Source: Acidimicrobiia bacterium (GTDB lineage Bacteria > Actinomycetota > Acidimicrobiia > Spongiisociales > UBA5794). From it: DNA of 64,000 nt. Positions 41,935-51,717 of this stretch are shown piece by piece (the stretch's first letter is position 1; each line of letters begins with the position of its first letter). The notes under the pieces were generated by a model that saw only the letters and a list, made by a program, of their open reading frames with translations, was not told the DNA's origin and searched no databases. Location: positions 62,001 through 126,000 of the forward strand of contig DASWKR010000030.1 of NCBI GenBank assembly GCA_036396535.1. The letters run 5' to 3'. The position numbers and the translations under genes were made by a program.

Positions 41935-42830
41935 CTGAGCACATCCCTCCACACGCGAACGGCCGCCGGTCCGAGGAGCACGATGAACAACGAGGGGAAG
42001 ATGCAGACGACGAGTGGGAAGACGATCTTGACCGGGATCTTGAGCGCCCGCTCCTCAGCGCGCTGCTTGCGTCTCATCCGCAGCTCGGAAGCCTGAATGC
42101 GCAGCACGTTGGCGATCGGCAGGCCGTATTCCTCGGACTGCACGACCGCTCCGATGAACGTGTTCAGGTCGAGCACGTCGTTGCGGGCTGCCAGGTTGCG
42201 GAGCGCCTGGGTCCGACTCGCCCCGAGCTGCATCTCCTGGAGTGCCCGTCGCAGCTCGGCCGCCATCGGTCCGCGCCCGGCGCGCGCCGTGCGGGCGATG
42301 GCTCCCTCGAACCCGACGCCTGCCTCGACACTCATCGTGATGTGATCGATGGCGTCCGGAAGCTCCCTGAGAATCTGGTCCTGACGCTTCTTGGCCGAGC
42401 CGTCGAGGGTGAAGTCCGGCAGCAGGTACGCCAGGCCGCCGGCTCCGAGAGCGAGCAACGGCCCCGCCAGGTACCACCCGGCGGTGGCGGCCGCCGCCGC
42501 GCCGAGCACCTTGACGACGAGAACCCGCTCGATCGGCCAACGGTCCTCGAGGCCGGCGAGCACGATCCGGTTCTCGAGCCTGTCGACCACTCCGGCAGGT
42601 GTGAAGGCTCTCAGGCGACCGGCCACGGCGGCGAGCGCCGGCCGCACGACTCGCTCGCCTGCGCCCTGCTCGAGGATCAGCGCACCGAGGTCGGTGACCC
42701 GCTTCTCGCCGCGACCGGCGCGGCGGGCGAAGATGCTGCTCGATTCGGCTCCCCGAGAGATCGAAACGAACAACAACGGGATGGAGAGCGCCACTGCCGC
42801 GGCTGCGATGATCACTTGGACTGGCGGCAT
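41931..42830 (-). CDS. tadC: Tad pilus inner-membrane protein TadC
   Basis: A 299-residue T2SSF-domain protein. An N-terminal helix (VIIAAAAVALSIPLLFV), then KKRQDQILRELPDAIDHITMSVEAGVGFEGAIAR (the T2SSF core), then KIPVKIVFPLVVCIFPSLFIVLLGPA at the end. With TadB it forms the inner-membrane platform driven by the TadA ATPase. AGGAGG precedes the ATG, 13 nt after the previous gene. Confidence 0.9.
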   Translation of the reverse strand: MPPVQVIIAAAAVALSIPLLFVSISRGAESSSIFARRAGRGEKRVTDLGALILEQGAGERVVRPALAAVAGRLRAFTPAGVVDRLENRIVLAGLEDRWPIERVLVVKVLGAAAAATAGWYLAGPLLALGAGGLAYLLPDFTLDGSAKKRQDQILRELPDAIDHITMSVEAGVGFEGAIARTARAGRGPMAAELRRALQEMQLGASRTQALRNLAARNDVLDLNTFIGAVVQSEEYGLPIANVLRIQASELRMRRKQRAEERALKIPVKIVFPLVVCIFPSLFIVLLGPAAVRVWRDVLS

Positions 42831-42843
42831 GGCTCCTCCTCTC

Positions 42844-44781
42844 TCAGTACACGAGCCGAATGATCCGGCGCATCCACGCGATTCCGATGAGCATCAGCCC
42901 GACGCCGCCGGCGATGAGGATCTTGCCGATGCTGGAGTCGGTGAGCTCTGCCAGGTACGTCGGCGCGATCGCGGCGGTGACCACCGCGACGAAGATGGGA
43001 AGCACCACGAGGACGATGGCCGAGATGCGCCCCTCGGCCGACAGCACTTCGATCTGGCGTCGTATCGTCTCCCTCTCCCTGATCGTGGCCGCCACCTGCT
43101 CGAGGAGTTGGGCGAGGTCGCCACCGATCTCGCGGTGGATCGTGATCGCTTCCGACGCCCACGCCAGGTCCTCGCTGCGCACCCGCTTCGCCATGGCGTC
43201 GAGCGCGTCTTCGAGGTCGCGTCCCAGTTGGACTTCGAGGCGCACCCGGTTGAACTCGGTGGACGAGGGCTCGAGGTTCTCCCTGGCGACTCCCTCGATC
43301 GCTTGCAGGAGCCCGAAACCTGCCCGCAGGCCGCCCGCCATCAGCTGGAGTGCGTCCGGAAGCTGAGCTGCGAACGCCTTGGCCCTCCGGCCGGCGGCCA
43401 CGCTGAGAAGCCCGAACATGGCCGTGACCCCGACGACGGTGACGAAGACGCCCCCGAACACCCCGGCCCACAGGTCGCCGAGCAGGTAGGAGACGAGGCC
43501 GGCCGCCACGACGAGCAGCGCGAACTCGCCGATGCGGAGGTTGAGGCCCGCTTGTTCGATCAGCCCGGTGAGCCGCGACGTGAAACCGCCGCGGCCGAGC
43601 GCCTGCTCGGCGAGGAGCGTCGCCCGGTTCGTGATGTCGGAGAGCATTCCTCCGCTGCGAGCCCGGGAGAGGCCGAGAGCCTGGATACCTGCCAGCCCTC
43701 CGGGGCGGGGCCGCACCAGGTAGGTCACTCCGAAGATCGCCAGGAACACGGCGGCTGCTCCCCCGAGGAACACGGGTGTGGACTGGAGGAACCCGATCGT
43801 CACCGGGACCCCGGGCCGCAGCGCCACGGGCAGCGTTGTCGGTGGTGCGGCGGTGACCGGAGGGCTCGGGTCCGTCGGCTCCACGACGGGCGGCGCAGCG
43901 GGGAACTGCGCAGGAACAACGGTGAGCGCCCGGAAGTCGCCGGCTCGCACCGCGATGTCGATCTCGGTGAGGCCGTGGCTCTGAGCCTGGAAGGACAGCC
44001 GGTACTGGTTGATGAGATCGGAGGCGATCTCCCCGAAGATCCCATCGAGGGCTGAGGAGTCGGTCGCCGGGACAATGATGCCGAGGGTCGAGGCCCGCAG
44101 CCTCTCCAGGGCGTCGTCGTCGTTCTCGTCTGTCTGCAGCTCGATGGCGACAAAGCGTGGCTCCACGCGCACCAGCCCGACGAGGGCCTGTTCGATCGTC
44201 GCCGTCGACACGGTGTCGCCGCCGTCCGACAGCAGGATCACCGTGCGTCGAGCCTGCGACGCGGTGTCGAAGAGCTCCGAAGCCGAGAGGAGGGCGTCGT
44301 ACAGCGCCGTCTCACCGCTAGCGGTCACTGAGTCGACGCCCGCCTTGAGCTCCTCGGGATCCTCGGTGAACGGGACGATCACCGACGTCACACCACCAAA
44401 GCCGACGAGAGCCATCTCGACCCCGGAAGGCATGCTGTCTGCGAAGTCCCGGACCGCCGCTTGGGCGCTCACGAGCGGTGCGCCCGCCATGCTCCCTGAG
44501 GTGTCGAGCACGAGGACCACTTCGAGCTCGTCACCGGCGAGCTGCTGCACCGAGATGGGTCGGGCGTCGCCGTTCTCCCCGACGAACCAGTCCGCGAGCG
44601 GGATGTCCTGACCGATGAGCTCCTGCGGCACGGTGACCGTGATGACGACGTTCGGGTAGTCCGTGGCGTCGACCGACTCCACGGGGAGGTCCACGACCGG
44701 GCCCTCCTCCTGGGCAAGTGCGCTCGCCCCGGGAGACAGCACGATCGCTGCCAGCAATGCGGCAGCGGCGCAGCGCCTCAC
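42844..44781 (-). CDS. VWA-TadB fusion protein
   Basis: A 645-residue fusion. It begins with a signal peptide (AAAALLAAIVLSPGASALAQ) and an extracytoplasmic VWA domain with MIDAS VLVLDTSGSM (about 90) and VILLSDGGD. After a Pro/Thr-rich linker and a helix (TPVFLGGAAAVFLAIFGVTYL) comes a complete TadB T2SSF domain (AFAAQLPDALQLMAGGLRAGFGLLQAI, and C-terminal helices). TadB is usually about 300 residues without a VWA. I infer that the VWA end lies outside and binds a pilus or wall partner. GTG start overlapping the cpaF stop by 4 bp (GTGA). Confidence 0.88.
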   Translation of the reverse strand: MRRCAAAALLAAIVLSPGASALAQEEGPVVDLPVESVDATDYPNVVITVTVPQELIGQDIPLADWFVGENGDARPISVQQLAGDELEVVLVLDTSGSMAGAPLVSAQAAVRDFADSMPSGVEMALVGFGGVTSVIVPFTEDPEELKAGVDSVTASGETALYDALLSASELFDTASQARRTVILLSDGGDTVSTATIEQALVGLVRVEPRFVAIELQTDENDDDALERLRASTLGIIVPATDSSALDGIFGEIASDLINQYRLSFQAQSHGLTEIDIAVRAGDFRALTVVPAQFPAAPPVVEPTDPSPPVTAAPPTTLPVALRPGVPVTIGFLQSTPVFLGGAAAVFLAIFGVTYLVRPRPGGLAGIQALGLSRARSGGMLSDITNRATLLAEQALGRGGFTSRLTGLIEQAGLNLRIGEFALLVVAAGLVSYLLGDLWAGVFGGVFVTVVGVTAMFGLLSVAAGRRAKAFAAQLPDALQLMAGGLRAGFGLLQAIEGVARENLEPSSTEFNRVRLEVQLGRDLEDALDAMAKRVRSEDLAWASEAITIHREIGGDLAQLLEQVAATIRERETIRRQIEVLSAEGRISAIVLVVLPIFVAVVTAAIAPTYLAELTDSSIGKILIAGGVGLMLIGIAWMRRIIRLVY

Positions 44782-46175
44782 CGACGGCTCCCGAGCAGGT
44801 CTCTCAGGGCGTCGTCCGGCGTCCCGAACAGGTGCGGATTGACCTTGATGCCGTAGTCGAGGAGCTTGTCCGTGAATTGCGGCCGAATCCCTGTGGGCCG
44901 CAACGTCCCGAGGTAGCGACCTTCGTCGTCGGCGCCGGCGGCGTAGTCGAACTCGAAGATGTCCTGGAGCGTGACCACGTCTCCCTCCATGCCGACGACC
45001 TCGGCGATGTGGGTGACCCGCCTCGTGCCGTCGCTGAGGCGGCTGATGTGGACGATCACGTCGATGGCAGACGAGATCTGCTCCCTGATCGCCTTGTCCG
45101 GCAGCTCGACGCCCGCCATCAGCATCATCGTCTCGAGGCGGGCGACCGCGTCGCGGGGGCTGTTGGCGTGGACCGTCGAGAGTGAGCCCTCGTGGCCCGT
45201 GTTCATCGCCTGCAGCATGTCGAGCGCTTCGCCGCCCCTGGCCTCGCCGACGACGATGCGGTCGGGCCGCATGCGGAGCGCGTTGCGGACGAGGTCACGG
45301 ATCGTCACCTCTCCCCTGCCCTCCACGTTCGGCGGCCTCGACTCGAGGCGGATCGTGTGGCGCTGCTGGAGCTGGAGCTCGACCGCATCTTCGATGGTGA
45401 TGATGCGCTGGTCGTCCGGGATGAAGCTCGAGAGCACGTTGAGCAGAGTCGTCTTGCCGGTGCCGGTCCCGCCGCTCACGATGACGTTGAGACGACCTTC
45501 GACCGAGTTGCGCATCAGCTCCATGGAGTTCGGGCTCAGCGTGCCGAGCTGCAACAAGTCGTTGGCGGTGAACGGATCCTTCGAGAAGAGACGGATCGTG
45601 AGCACGGGCCCGTCGACCGACAGCGGCGGGATCACGGCATTCACTCGTGAACCGTCAGGCAGCCTGGCGTCGACCATCGGCGAGGACTCGTCGATGCGCC
45701 TCCCGACCTGGCTGACGATCCGATCGATGACACGGCGCAGGTGTGCCTCGGACACGAACCGGACGTCGGTCTCGATGATCTTGCCGTTGCGCTCGATGTA
45801 GATCGGGTCCTGGGCGTTGACCATGATCTCGGTGATCGTCGGGTCGTTGAGGAAGAGCTGGACGGGGCCGTACCCCAACAGGTCGTCCCGCACCTGGACC
45901 GCGAGTTGCTTGCGCTCGTCCTGGGTGAGCGGCGCGCTCTCCTCGTCGATGATCCTGCTCAGCTCGTCGGCGACGAAGATGCGGAGCTCGTCGTCCGTGA
46001 TGCTCGAGTCGTTGATCCGCGAGCCCAGCTTGGCGAACAGCGCAGCCTGGGCACGGTTCTTGATGTGCGAGAGCGGGTCCGACGTACCGTGCCCCGTCCT
46101 CTCGGCACCGCGAGTCGTCAAGTCACGGTCGCCATCGAGCCCACCCGCCTTCTTGAGACGCTCGTTCAGCTTCAT
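44778..46175 (-). CDS. cpaF: Tad pilus assembly ATPase TadA/CpaF
   Basis: A 465-residue secretion ATPase of the GspE family. Walker A VSGGTGTGKTTLLN, Asp box EDAVELQLQQRHTIRLE, Walker B MRPDRIVVGEARGGEALDML, and HEGSLSTVHANSPRDAV with the conserved His. It hexamerises to power pilus extension through TadB/TadC. The start overlaps the cpaE stop by 4 bp (ATGA). Confidence 0.95.
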   Translation of the reverse strand: MKLNERLKKAGGLDGDRDLTTRGAERTGHGTSDPLSHIKNRAQAALFAKLGSRINDSSITDDELRIFVADELSRIIDEESAPLTQDERKQLAVQVRDDLLGYGPVQLFLNDPTITEIMVNAQDPIYIERNGKIIETDVRFVSEAHLRRVIDRIVSQVGRRIDESSPMVDARLPDGSRVNAVIPPLSVDGPVLTIRLFSKDPFTANDLLQLGTLSPNSMELMRNSVEGRLNVIVSGGTGTGKTTLLNVLSSFIPDDQRIITIEDAVELQLQQRHTIRLESRPPNVEGRGEVTIRDLVRNALRMRPDRIVVGEARGGEALDMLQAMNTGHEGSLSTVHANSPRDAVARLETMMLMAGVELPDKAIREQISSAIDVIVHISRLSDGTRRVTHIAEVVGMEGDVVTLQDIFEFDYAAGADDEGRYLGTLRPTGIRPQFTDKLLDYGIKVNPHLFGTPDDALRDLLGSRR

Positions 46176-47365
46176 CCTGACCTCCTACGCCTGCCGAAGC
46201 CGCCCTGCACGGACGAGTCATCCGGCCCAGTCGAGAATCGATCCACCACATCGAGAAATGCTCGGGCCACCGGTGTCTTGGCGGCGCCCTCCACCAGAGG
46301 CACGCCTTCGTTCATGGAGCGCGGCACGAGACGTGAGCTCGGGAGCCTGGCGTCGATGCGCAGGCTGAGCGTCGCCTCGACGTCGCTCAACGTCAGCCCG
46401 ACCTTGCTGTCGGCCCTGTTGATCACGAAGTGGCGCCGCCCCCTCAGCTGCAGGATGTCGAGGGCATCGATCACCTTCCTCATCCCGCGCACGGCAGACA
46501 CGGACATGTCGCAGATGAGCACCAGGTCGTCGGCCATCTCGAGAGCAGCCAGCGTCACCTCGTTGAGGCCTGCGGCTGTGTCGATGATCACGTACTCGAA
46601 CTCCTGGGAGAGGAGTTGCAGGGCCCTCGTGACGGTCGACTCTTGGATCAGGTCTCCTTCGGCGGGCGAGTCTGGAGCGCAGAGCACGTACAGGTCTCCG
46701 CCGGGTCGAGGTGTGAGGAACACCTTGAGGGTCGTCAGGTCGAGCCGTCCCGACGAGGCGGCGTCGCTGATGGTGTGCTCGGGCGTCAGCAGCAGCGCGT
46801 TGGTGACGTCGCCGAACAGCAAGTCGAGGTCGACGATGGCGACCCTGCCCGGATGACGCTCGGCGAGGCCCACTGCGAGGTTGACGGCCAGAGCCGTCTT
46901 GCCGCTGCCACCCTTCGGGGCGATGACGCTGATGATGCGTCCGGTCTTCGTCGTCGGGATGATGTCCTCGACGAGATTCGTCTTCGTCCTCGTTGCCTTG
47001 CCGGCTGCCCTGTCGAACACGGTCCGCAACTCGGACTCCGGGGCGTCCGGGGCGACGATGTCTCGCACCCCGGCACGTAGCGCCCTTTGCCAGATGTCCG
47101 GGGTCGGCTCGGCGACGACAATGACGCTGATCTCCGGCCTGTCCCTGTCGATGAGGGCCGCCAGATCCAATGCCCGATCGGTGTCGATGCCCGGCCCGAG
47201 GGCCACGACCTCGGGAGTACCCCTGGTCAGGTCGTTGACGAGGCGCTCGAGATCCCCGGTGGTGTCGCCGACCCGCGTGACCTCACCATTGACGGCGCCG
47301 CCGAGGAGGCGACGGACGCGCTGCTCGAAGCCGGAGCTGTCGCTGGCGAGAACGAAACGGCTCAT
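46172..47365 (-). CDS. cpaE: Pilus localisation ATPase CpaE/TadZ
   Basis: A 397-residue protein with an N-terminal receiver-like domain (about 1-125) that lacks a clear phosphoacceptor context, then a MinD/ParA-type ATPase: deviant Walker A APKGGSGKTALAVNLAVGLA, VAIVDLDLLFGD, and FEYVIIDTAAGLNEVTLAAL. CpaE/TadZ places the pilus machine at a cell pole. The start at 47365 overlaps the cpaB stop by 4 bp. Confidence 0.9.
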   Translation of the reverse strand: MSRFVLASDSSGFEQRVRRLLGGAVNGEVTRVGDTTGDLERLVNDLTRGTPEVVALGPGIDTDRALDLAALIDRDRPEISVIVVAEPTPDIWQRALRAGVRDIVAPDAPESELRTVFDRAAGKATRTKTNLVEDIIPTTKTGRIISVIAPKGGSGKTALAVNLAVGLAERHPGRVAIVDLDLLFGDVTNALLLTPEHTISDAASSGRLDLTTLKVFLTPRPGGDLYVLCAPDSPAEGDLIQESTVTRALQLLSQEFEYVIIDTAAGLNEVTLAALEMADDLVLICDMSVSAVRGMRKVIDALDILQLRGRRHFVINRADSKVGLTLSDVEATLSLRIDARLPSSRLVPRSMNEGVPLVEGAAKTPVARAFLDVVDRFSTGPDDSSVQGGFGRRRRSG

Positions 47366-48192
47366 CGGTAGATCGTGCCCCTTGTTTGCACTCGGGTGCC
47401 GGCCTCGCTCGCGGTCGGGCTCTCCCGTGCAAGCCACACGAATCCGAACTCGGACGTGAAGACGATCTTCTCGGCGTCGGGCGCCTGGACCGCGAGCGTC
47501 ACCAACAGGTTACCGGTTGGCGCCTGCTCGGCTGACAGGTTCTGGCCGGTGGCCGTCGCGACCGTGGCCGGCTGCGCTTCGGCGGTCTGCACCCTGGCCA
47601 CGAGGGCCTTGTGGATGACGATGTGGCTCGTGTTCGGCGTGTTCAGCACCACGGGCGGGACGCTCGGGTCCGTCGGCTGGATGAACTCGTTGAGGTCGTC
47701 TTCGCCGGGCTCGACGGCGTCGAGCGTGAAAGGGTTGAACGAGGCGATGAAGGCGACCAGGTCGCCGGCCCGGAGAGTGCCGCCGACGGCTCGCTCGACG
47801 GGGAGTGCGACCGTCACCTCGAGGAGCCCTTCCGGGACCTCCACTTGAGAGGTTCCTGCCGCGCTGAACTGGTCGACTGGGACGAAGCGTGCGCTCGTCA
47901 CCTGCTCACCGACCACGAGATCGGATGCGGCAACCAGGTCACCGAGATCTGCGAGGTCGTCGACCGCCCCGGGGACCTGGGCGAACGCCGGATACTCGGC
48001 AAGGCTCACGTTCGATGCGATCGCCGATGCGGGGGTTCCGGCGACGATGGGCTGGTCGACGCGCAAGACCCTGACGACTTCGAGGTCCTCGCGGGCCCGA
48101 TCGTCGGCACCCTGGACGTAGTTCACGATCAGGAACGTGCCTACCGCGGCGAGCAGCAGCGACACGATCACCCCTACCACACGTCTGTTCAT
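47362..48192 (-). CDS. cpaB: Flp pilus assembly protein CpaB/RcpC
   Basis: A 276-residue periplasmic or outer-face protein. It begins MNRRVVGVIVSLLLAAVGTFLIV, a signal anchor, then a SAF domain (VVRVLRVDQPIVAGTPASAI ... SARFVPVDQFSA) and the RcpC region (VTVALPVERAVGGTLRAGDLVAF). In Tad systems it stabilises the secretin or, in monoderms, the external part of the machine. It starts 25 bp after tadG. Confidence 0.9.
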   Translation of the reverse strand: MNRRVVGVIVSLLLAAVGTFLIVNYVQGADDRAREDLEVVRVLRVDQPIVAGTPASAIASNVSLAEYPAFAQVPGAVDDLADLGDLVAASDLVVGEQVTSARFVPVDQFSAAGTSQVEVPEGLLEVTVALPVERAVGGTLRAGDLVAFIASFNPFTLDAVEPGEDDLNEFIQPTDPSVPPVVLNTPNTSHIVIHKALVARVQTAEAQPATVATATGQNLSAEQAPTGNLLVTLAVQAPDAEKIVFTSEFGFVWLARESPTASEAGTRVQTRGTIYR

Positions 48193-48217
48193 CGAGCGAG
48201 CGCCCCCTTGGTCTCTG

Positions 48218-49282
48218 TCATCCAGTGAAGCCGAAGACGACCACGCCCTGGTTTGGCCCACCCGGCACGCCTTCGACCACTGCTCTGAATAGGTATCCGC
48301 CGACGCAGCGCACGCTGCCGTTGCCGCACGGCGAGTTCTCCTTGTACTGACCGCCGAAGTTGTAGCCGGTCACGAAGAAGCCCACGTAACCCTCGATGTG
48401 GTAGCGAGCATTGCTACCTCCGAGTCCGTTGACATCGTCGAACCACGGCACGAGGAGGAACTTCTGGTAGAAGTTGTCGCGGAACCAGCTGGCGGAGCAC
48501 ACGGTGTTGTTGCCGGGCACCCCCGGCGGCGAGGCGCCGGGGTCGCCATCCGCCCATCCGTCCCCGTCGGTCATGATGGCGCAATCGGGGGCCGATCCCG
48601 GGTCCGGGTCGAGCCAGCCGAACCCGCCGGGCAGCCTGCCGTCGCCGTCGGCGTCCTGTCCCGCCTGGGCATTGCAGTCGTCGGCGTTGTTGGTACCCGA
48701 ATGGAACTGGTACATCACCGGTCCGTAGCTCGGAGGGGGTGATGGGAAGAACCCGGGCCACAGGTCGAGGTTGTTGACGTCGCCGTTCATCGGCGGCCGA
48801 TTGAGCTCGCACGCCGAAATCACGAGCGGCAGTGTGTCGAGCCCTTCCGGACCGCCCCACGCCGCCGATGCCTCGGCAGTCACGGTTGCGCCGTTGAACC
48901 CGATGAACTGGGCGAAGATCGGCTGCAGGACCGTTCCGCCGCCGCTCGTCTCGGTCGACGTGATCACTCGGATCGTGCCGGCGAAGGCGTTGAGCTCCAG
49001 CTCATCGATGTCGGCAGCCCCATCGTCGGCGTTCAGGTCGGCATATGCTGCCGCCGTCGCATTGGCCGCTCCGAAGTTGCACGGCAGGCCGCGGGCGCAG
49101 TCCTCGGCGATGGCGATGACGGCGGCGTCGGCGCCGTTCTGGAGCGAGCGACGCTCCTCGTAGAGGGCCCCGGTGTCGATGGCGAAAGCGGCGAATCCGA
49201 GAAGCATCACCATGCTGAGGGCGACGAACAGGAGCGTGGCGCCGCGCTCGTCCCGCACGATCTGCGAGCTCACCCTCCGCAT
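48218..49282 (-). CDS. TadG-like pilus-associated protein
   Basis: A 354-residue protein. After a short basic head comes the classical TadG/TadE helix, GATLLFVALSMVMLLGFAAFAIDTGALYEERRSLQNGADAAVIA. The long extracytoplasmic part has many Cys, Pro, Gly and aromatic residues (e.g. WFRDNFYQKFLLVPWFDD) and a C-terminus typical of Flp pilus-assembly TadE/G-like proteins. Its ATG lies within the tadE 3' end (13-bp overlap). Confidence 0.85.
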   Translation of the reverse strand: MRRVSSQIVRDERGATLLFVALSMVMLLGFAAFAIDTGALYEERRSLQNGADAAVIAIAEDCARGLPCNFGAANATAAAYADLNADDGAADIDELELNAFAGTIRVITSTETSGGGTVLQPIFAQFIGFNGATVTAEASAAWGGPEGLDTLPLVISACELNRPPMNGDVNNLDLWPGFFPSPPPSYGPVMYQFHSGTNNADDCNAQAGQDADGDGRLPGGFGWLDPDPGSAPDCAIMTDGDGWADGDPGASPPGVPGNNTVCSASWFRDNFYQKFLLVPWFDDVNGLGGSNARYHIEGYVGFFVTGYNFGGQYKENSPCGNGSVRCVGGYLFRAVVEGVPGGPNQGVVVFGFTG

Positions 49283-49692
49283 CGCATCGACCCTTGGCTC
49301 GACATGCTGATCGTCTTCGTTCCGAACACCGGGATGTCGAACGTGAACGGATAGGTCAGCGTCACGCTCGTGGGATCTCCCGGAACACATGCCGTCGAGG
49401 AGAAGCCGAGTGACGCCGCGTCGAGCCCGGTTGCGGCTTCCTCGGCGCGTGTCTCGGCCTGGCCGGCGTCGCCGGTGATGGCGAGGACCCGGACGCTCTC
49501 GCGGGCCGCGTGGGTGACGGTGACCTTGGTGTTGTAGGCGCGGCCGAAGGCGATGATCCCGAACACGAGCATGAGAAGCAGCGGGAAGGCGATGGCCGCC
49601 TCGACGAGCGCCGCGCCGCGCTCGCTGCGGCACAATCGTCCCGGCCATCCGCGCGATCGTGCGCCTCGCCGGCGCGTCCCAATGTCTTCCAC
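49270..49692 (-). CDS. TadE-like pseudopilin
   Basis: A 140-residue protein. RSERGAALVEAAIAFPLLLMLVFGIIAFGRAYNTKVTVTHAARE is the TadE prepilin-like helix with its Glu at +5 of the helix, a feature of substrates of TadV prepilin peptidases. The rest is short and ends in a Cys. The GTG at 49692 is chosen for AGTAGG 7 nt upstream; the open frame continues to 49779 but overlaps the regulator. It is the first structural gene of the locus. Confidence 0.83.
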   Translation of the reverse strand: MEDIGTRRRGARSRGWPGRLCRSERGAALVEAAIAFPLLLMLVFGIIAFGRAYNTKVTVTHAARESVRVLAITGDAGQAETRAEEAATGLDAASLGFSSTACVPGDPTSVTLTYPFTFDIPVFGTKTISMSSQGSMRCGG

Positions 49693-49756
49693 GTTGTGCC
49701 TACTCTCCCCGCCGCCAAGCCCCTGCTGCAAGAAATCGATCCGAATGGTGACTGGA

Positions 49757-50467
49757 TCAACCCGGCCCGTCATCATCATAATTGATGATTCCCGAACTGC
49801 CGATGGGCGCGGCGACCCATCCTGCCTTACGTGCCATGGCGATCGCCTCGACCTGACTCTTGACGCCGAGCTTTGTGAGTATGGCCCGGATATGGGTCCT
49901 GACCGTTGCTACGGAGACTACCCATGCCTCGGCGATCTCGGCTGCGGACCCTCCTTCGCAGATGGCGGCGAGCACTTCCGACTCGCGTTTCGTGAGCCGT
50001 TGGAACGGAGACAGCCGGGCGGTCTCCGCCGACCTCGATTGGCGCAGCATCGCCAGCAGCTCGAAACGCTCCGGCTCGCTGACGAGTGACCTGACCTTGT
50101 CGAGCGAACGGAGGGCGCCGACCAGCTGCGGCACCGGGATGTCCTTGGACAGGAAGCCGACCGCGCCGGCCTCGATGCACTCTGCAACCGTGCGGTCGTC
50201 CTCGTGTGCGGAGAGCATGACGACCCGGGCGCCCACCTCGACACCGGTCGTGATCAGGGGAAGGGCGCTGCCGAGCGTGCCGAGGTCGAAATCGAGCAGG
50301 CAGATCTCGGGTCGCACGTCGTACATCGCGGCTCGCACCGACTCGAGCGAGTTCCCGAAGACGGCGACCGCATCGAACCCGGCGGCCCGCAACCCGTCCA
50401 CGAGCAGGCCGGCGACGAGGCCGTGGTCCTCAACGACCAGAACACTGGGCCCGCCTGCGCCTTCCAT
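49757..50467 (-). CDS. LuxR/NarL-type response regulator upstream of the Tad locus
   Basis: A 236-residue protein. The receiver domain ([19 protein letters not shown], phosphoacceptor in [34 protein letters not shown]) is followed by a LuxR helix-turn-helix ([46 protein letters not shown]). It is 64 bp upstream of tadE and on the same strand, so it may control pilus genes. No partner kinase is nearby. TACCGT at 50478-50483 favours the ATG at 50467. Confidence 0.9.
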   Translation of the reverse strand: MEGAGGPSVLVVEDHGLVAGLLVDGLRAAGFDAVAVFGNSLESVRAAMYDVRPEICLLDFDLGTLGSALPLITTGVEVGARVVMLSAHEDDRTVAECIEAGAVGFLSKDIPVPQLVGALRSLDKVRSLVSEPERFELLAMLRQSRSAETARLSPFQRLTKRESEVLAAICEGGSAAEIAEAWVVSVATVRTHIRAILTKLGVKSQVEAIAMARKAGWVAAPIGSSGIINYDDDGPG

Positions 50468-50588
50468 GTCGCGGCACACGGTACCGGCAGGCCACCCGAC
50501 CGAGCGTGCACCGGGGCCGGACCGAGGTTCGCCCGCGGTATCGTGCGCCGCCGAGACCCGACCCAGAACCGCGAAGCCGGAGGCCGTG

Positions 50589-51599
50589 ATGGCACAGATC
50601 TACTACGAGAGCGACACCGATCCGACGAGGCTGAACGGCCGCACCGTCGCCGTCATCGGGTTCGGCAGCCAGGGCCACGCCCACTCGCTGAACCTGTGGG
50701 ACTCCGGCGTGTCGGTGGTCGTCGGGCTGCGCGCCGGCTCGGCAAACGAGCGGAGGGCCGAAGAGGCGGGCTTGCGGGTGATGTCGCCTGCGGAGGCGGC
50801 ACGTCAGGCGGACATCGTCATGATGCTCGTGCCCGACCAGCACATGGCGGCGATCTACGAGGAGTCGATCGCTCCCAATCTCGAGGCGGGCGACGCCTTG
50901 TTGTTCGCGCACGGCTTCAACATCCATTTCGGGGCGATCACTCCTCCGGACGACGTCGACGTCGCCATGGTCGCCCCGAAGGGTCCCGGGCACCTCGTCC
51001 GGCGCACGTACGAGGAAGGGTCGGGCGTCCCGTGCCTCCTGGCCGTGCACCAGGACGCCACCGGGTCGGCACACGCCCTCGGTCTGGCCTACGCCTGGGG
51101 CATCGGTGGAGCGCGGGCGGGCGTGTTGGCGACGACGTTCCAGGAGGAGACCGAGACCGACTTGTTCGGCGAGCAGGTGATCCTGTGCGGTGGGACCGCC
51201 GAGTTGATCAAGGCAGCCTTCACCACCATGGTCGAGGCGGGCTACCAGCCCGAGTCGGCGTACTTCGAGACTCTCCACGAGCTGAAGCTGATCGTCGACC
51301 TCATGTACGAGGGGGGGCTGTCGTGGATGCGTTACTCGGTGTCGGACACGGCCGAGTACGGTGACTACACCCGGGGCCCGCGCATCGTCACGGCCGAGAC
51401 GCGAGCGGCGATGCAGGAGATACTCGCCGAGATCCAGAACGGCCGGTTCGCCGAGGAGTGGCTCGCCGAGAGCCGCGCCGGTGCGCCCAACCTGCTGGCG
51501 ATGCGCAAGGCAGAGCAGGATCAGCCCATCGAGACGGTCGGCAAGGACCTGCGCAACATGATGCCGTTCCTCACCCCGAGGTTCCCCGGCCGGGAGTGA
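50589..51599 (+). CDS. ilvC: Ketol-acid reductoisomerase
   Basis: A 336-residue class I enzyme for valine, leucine and isoleucine synthesis. It opens MAQIYYESD, with the NADPH motif [19 protein letters not shown]-type specificity loop follows. Catalytic residues sit in [39 protein letters not shown] and [25 protein letters not shown] lies 5 nt upstream of the ATG. It is unlinked to ilvB or ilvN here, so a monocistronic unit ending at a strong hairpin. Confidence 0.96.
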   Translation: MAQIYYESDTDPTRLNGRTVAVIGFGSQGHAHSLNLWDSGVSVVVGLRAGSANERRAEEAGLRVMSPAEAARQADIVMMLVPDQHMAAIYEESIAPNLEAGDALLFAHGFNIHFGAITPPDDVDVAMVAPKGPGHLVRRTYEEGSGVPCLLAVHQDATGSAHALGLAYAWGIGGARAGVLATTFQEETETDLFGEQVILCGGTAELIKAAFTTMVEAGYQPESAYFETLHELKLIVDLMYEGGLSWMRYSVSDTAEYGDYTRGPRIVTAETRAAMQEILAEIQNGRFAEEWLAESRAGAPNLLAMRKAEQDQPIETVGKDLRNMMPFLTPRFPGRE

Positions 51600-51681
51600 T
51601 CGCCCAGTCGGGCTCTCGAACTCTGGGAGCCGCCGATCGGATCATCTCCACCTGCAGACGCCGCCGGAGCCACCAACGAGC

Positions 51682-51717
51682 CGAGGGGCTCTCGACCTGT
51701 TGGTCGGGGGCCCCTCG
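51682..51717. terminator. Bidirectional hairpin between ilvC and the VWA gene
   Basis: CGAGGGGC (51682-51689) pairs with GCCCCTCG (51710-51717), and an inner CGACC-TGTT-GGTCG stem closes the loop. It lies between two convergent genes, so it may terminate both. Confidence 0.75.
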
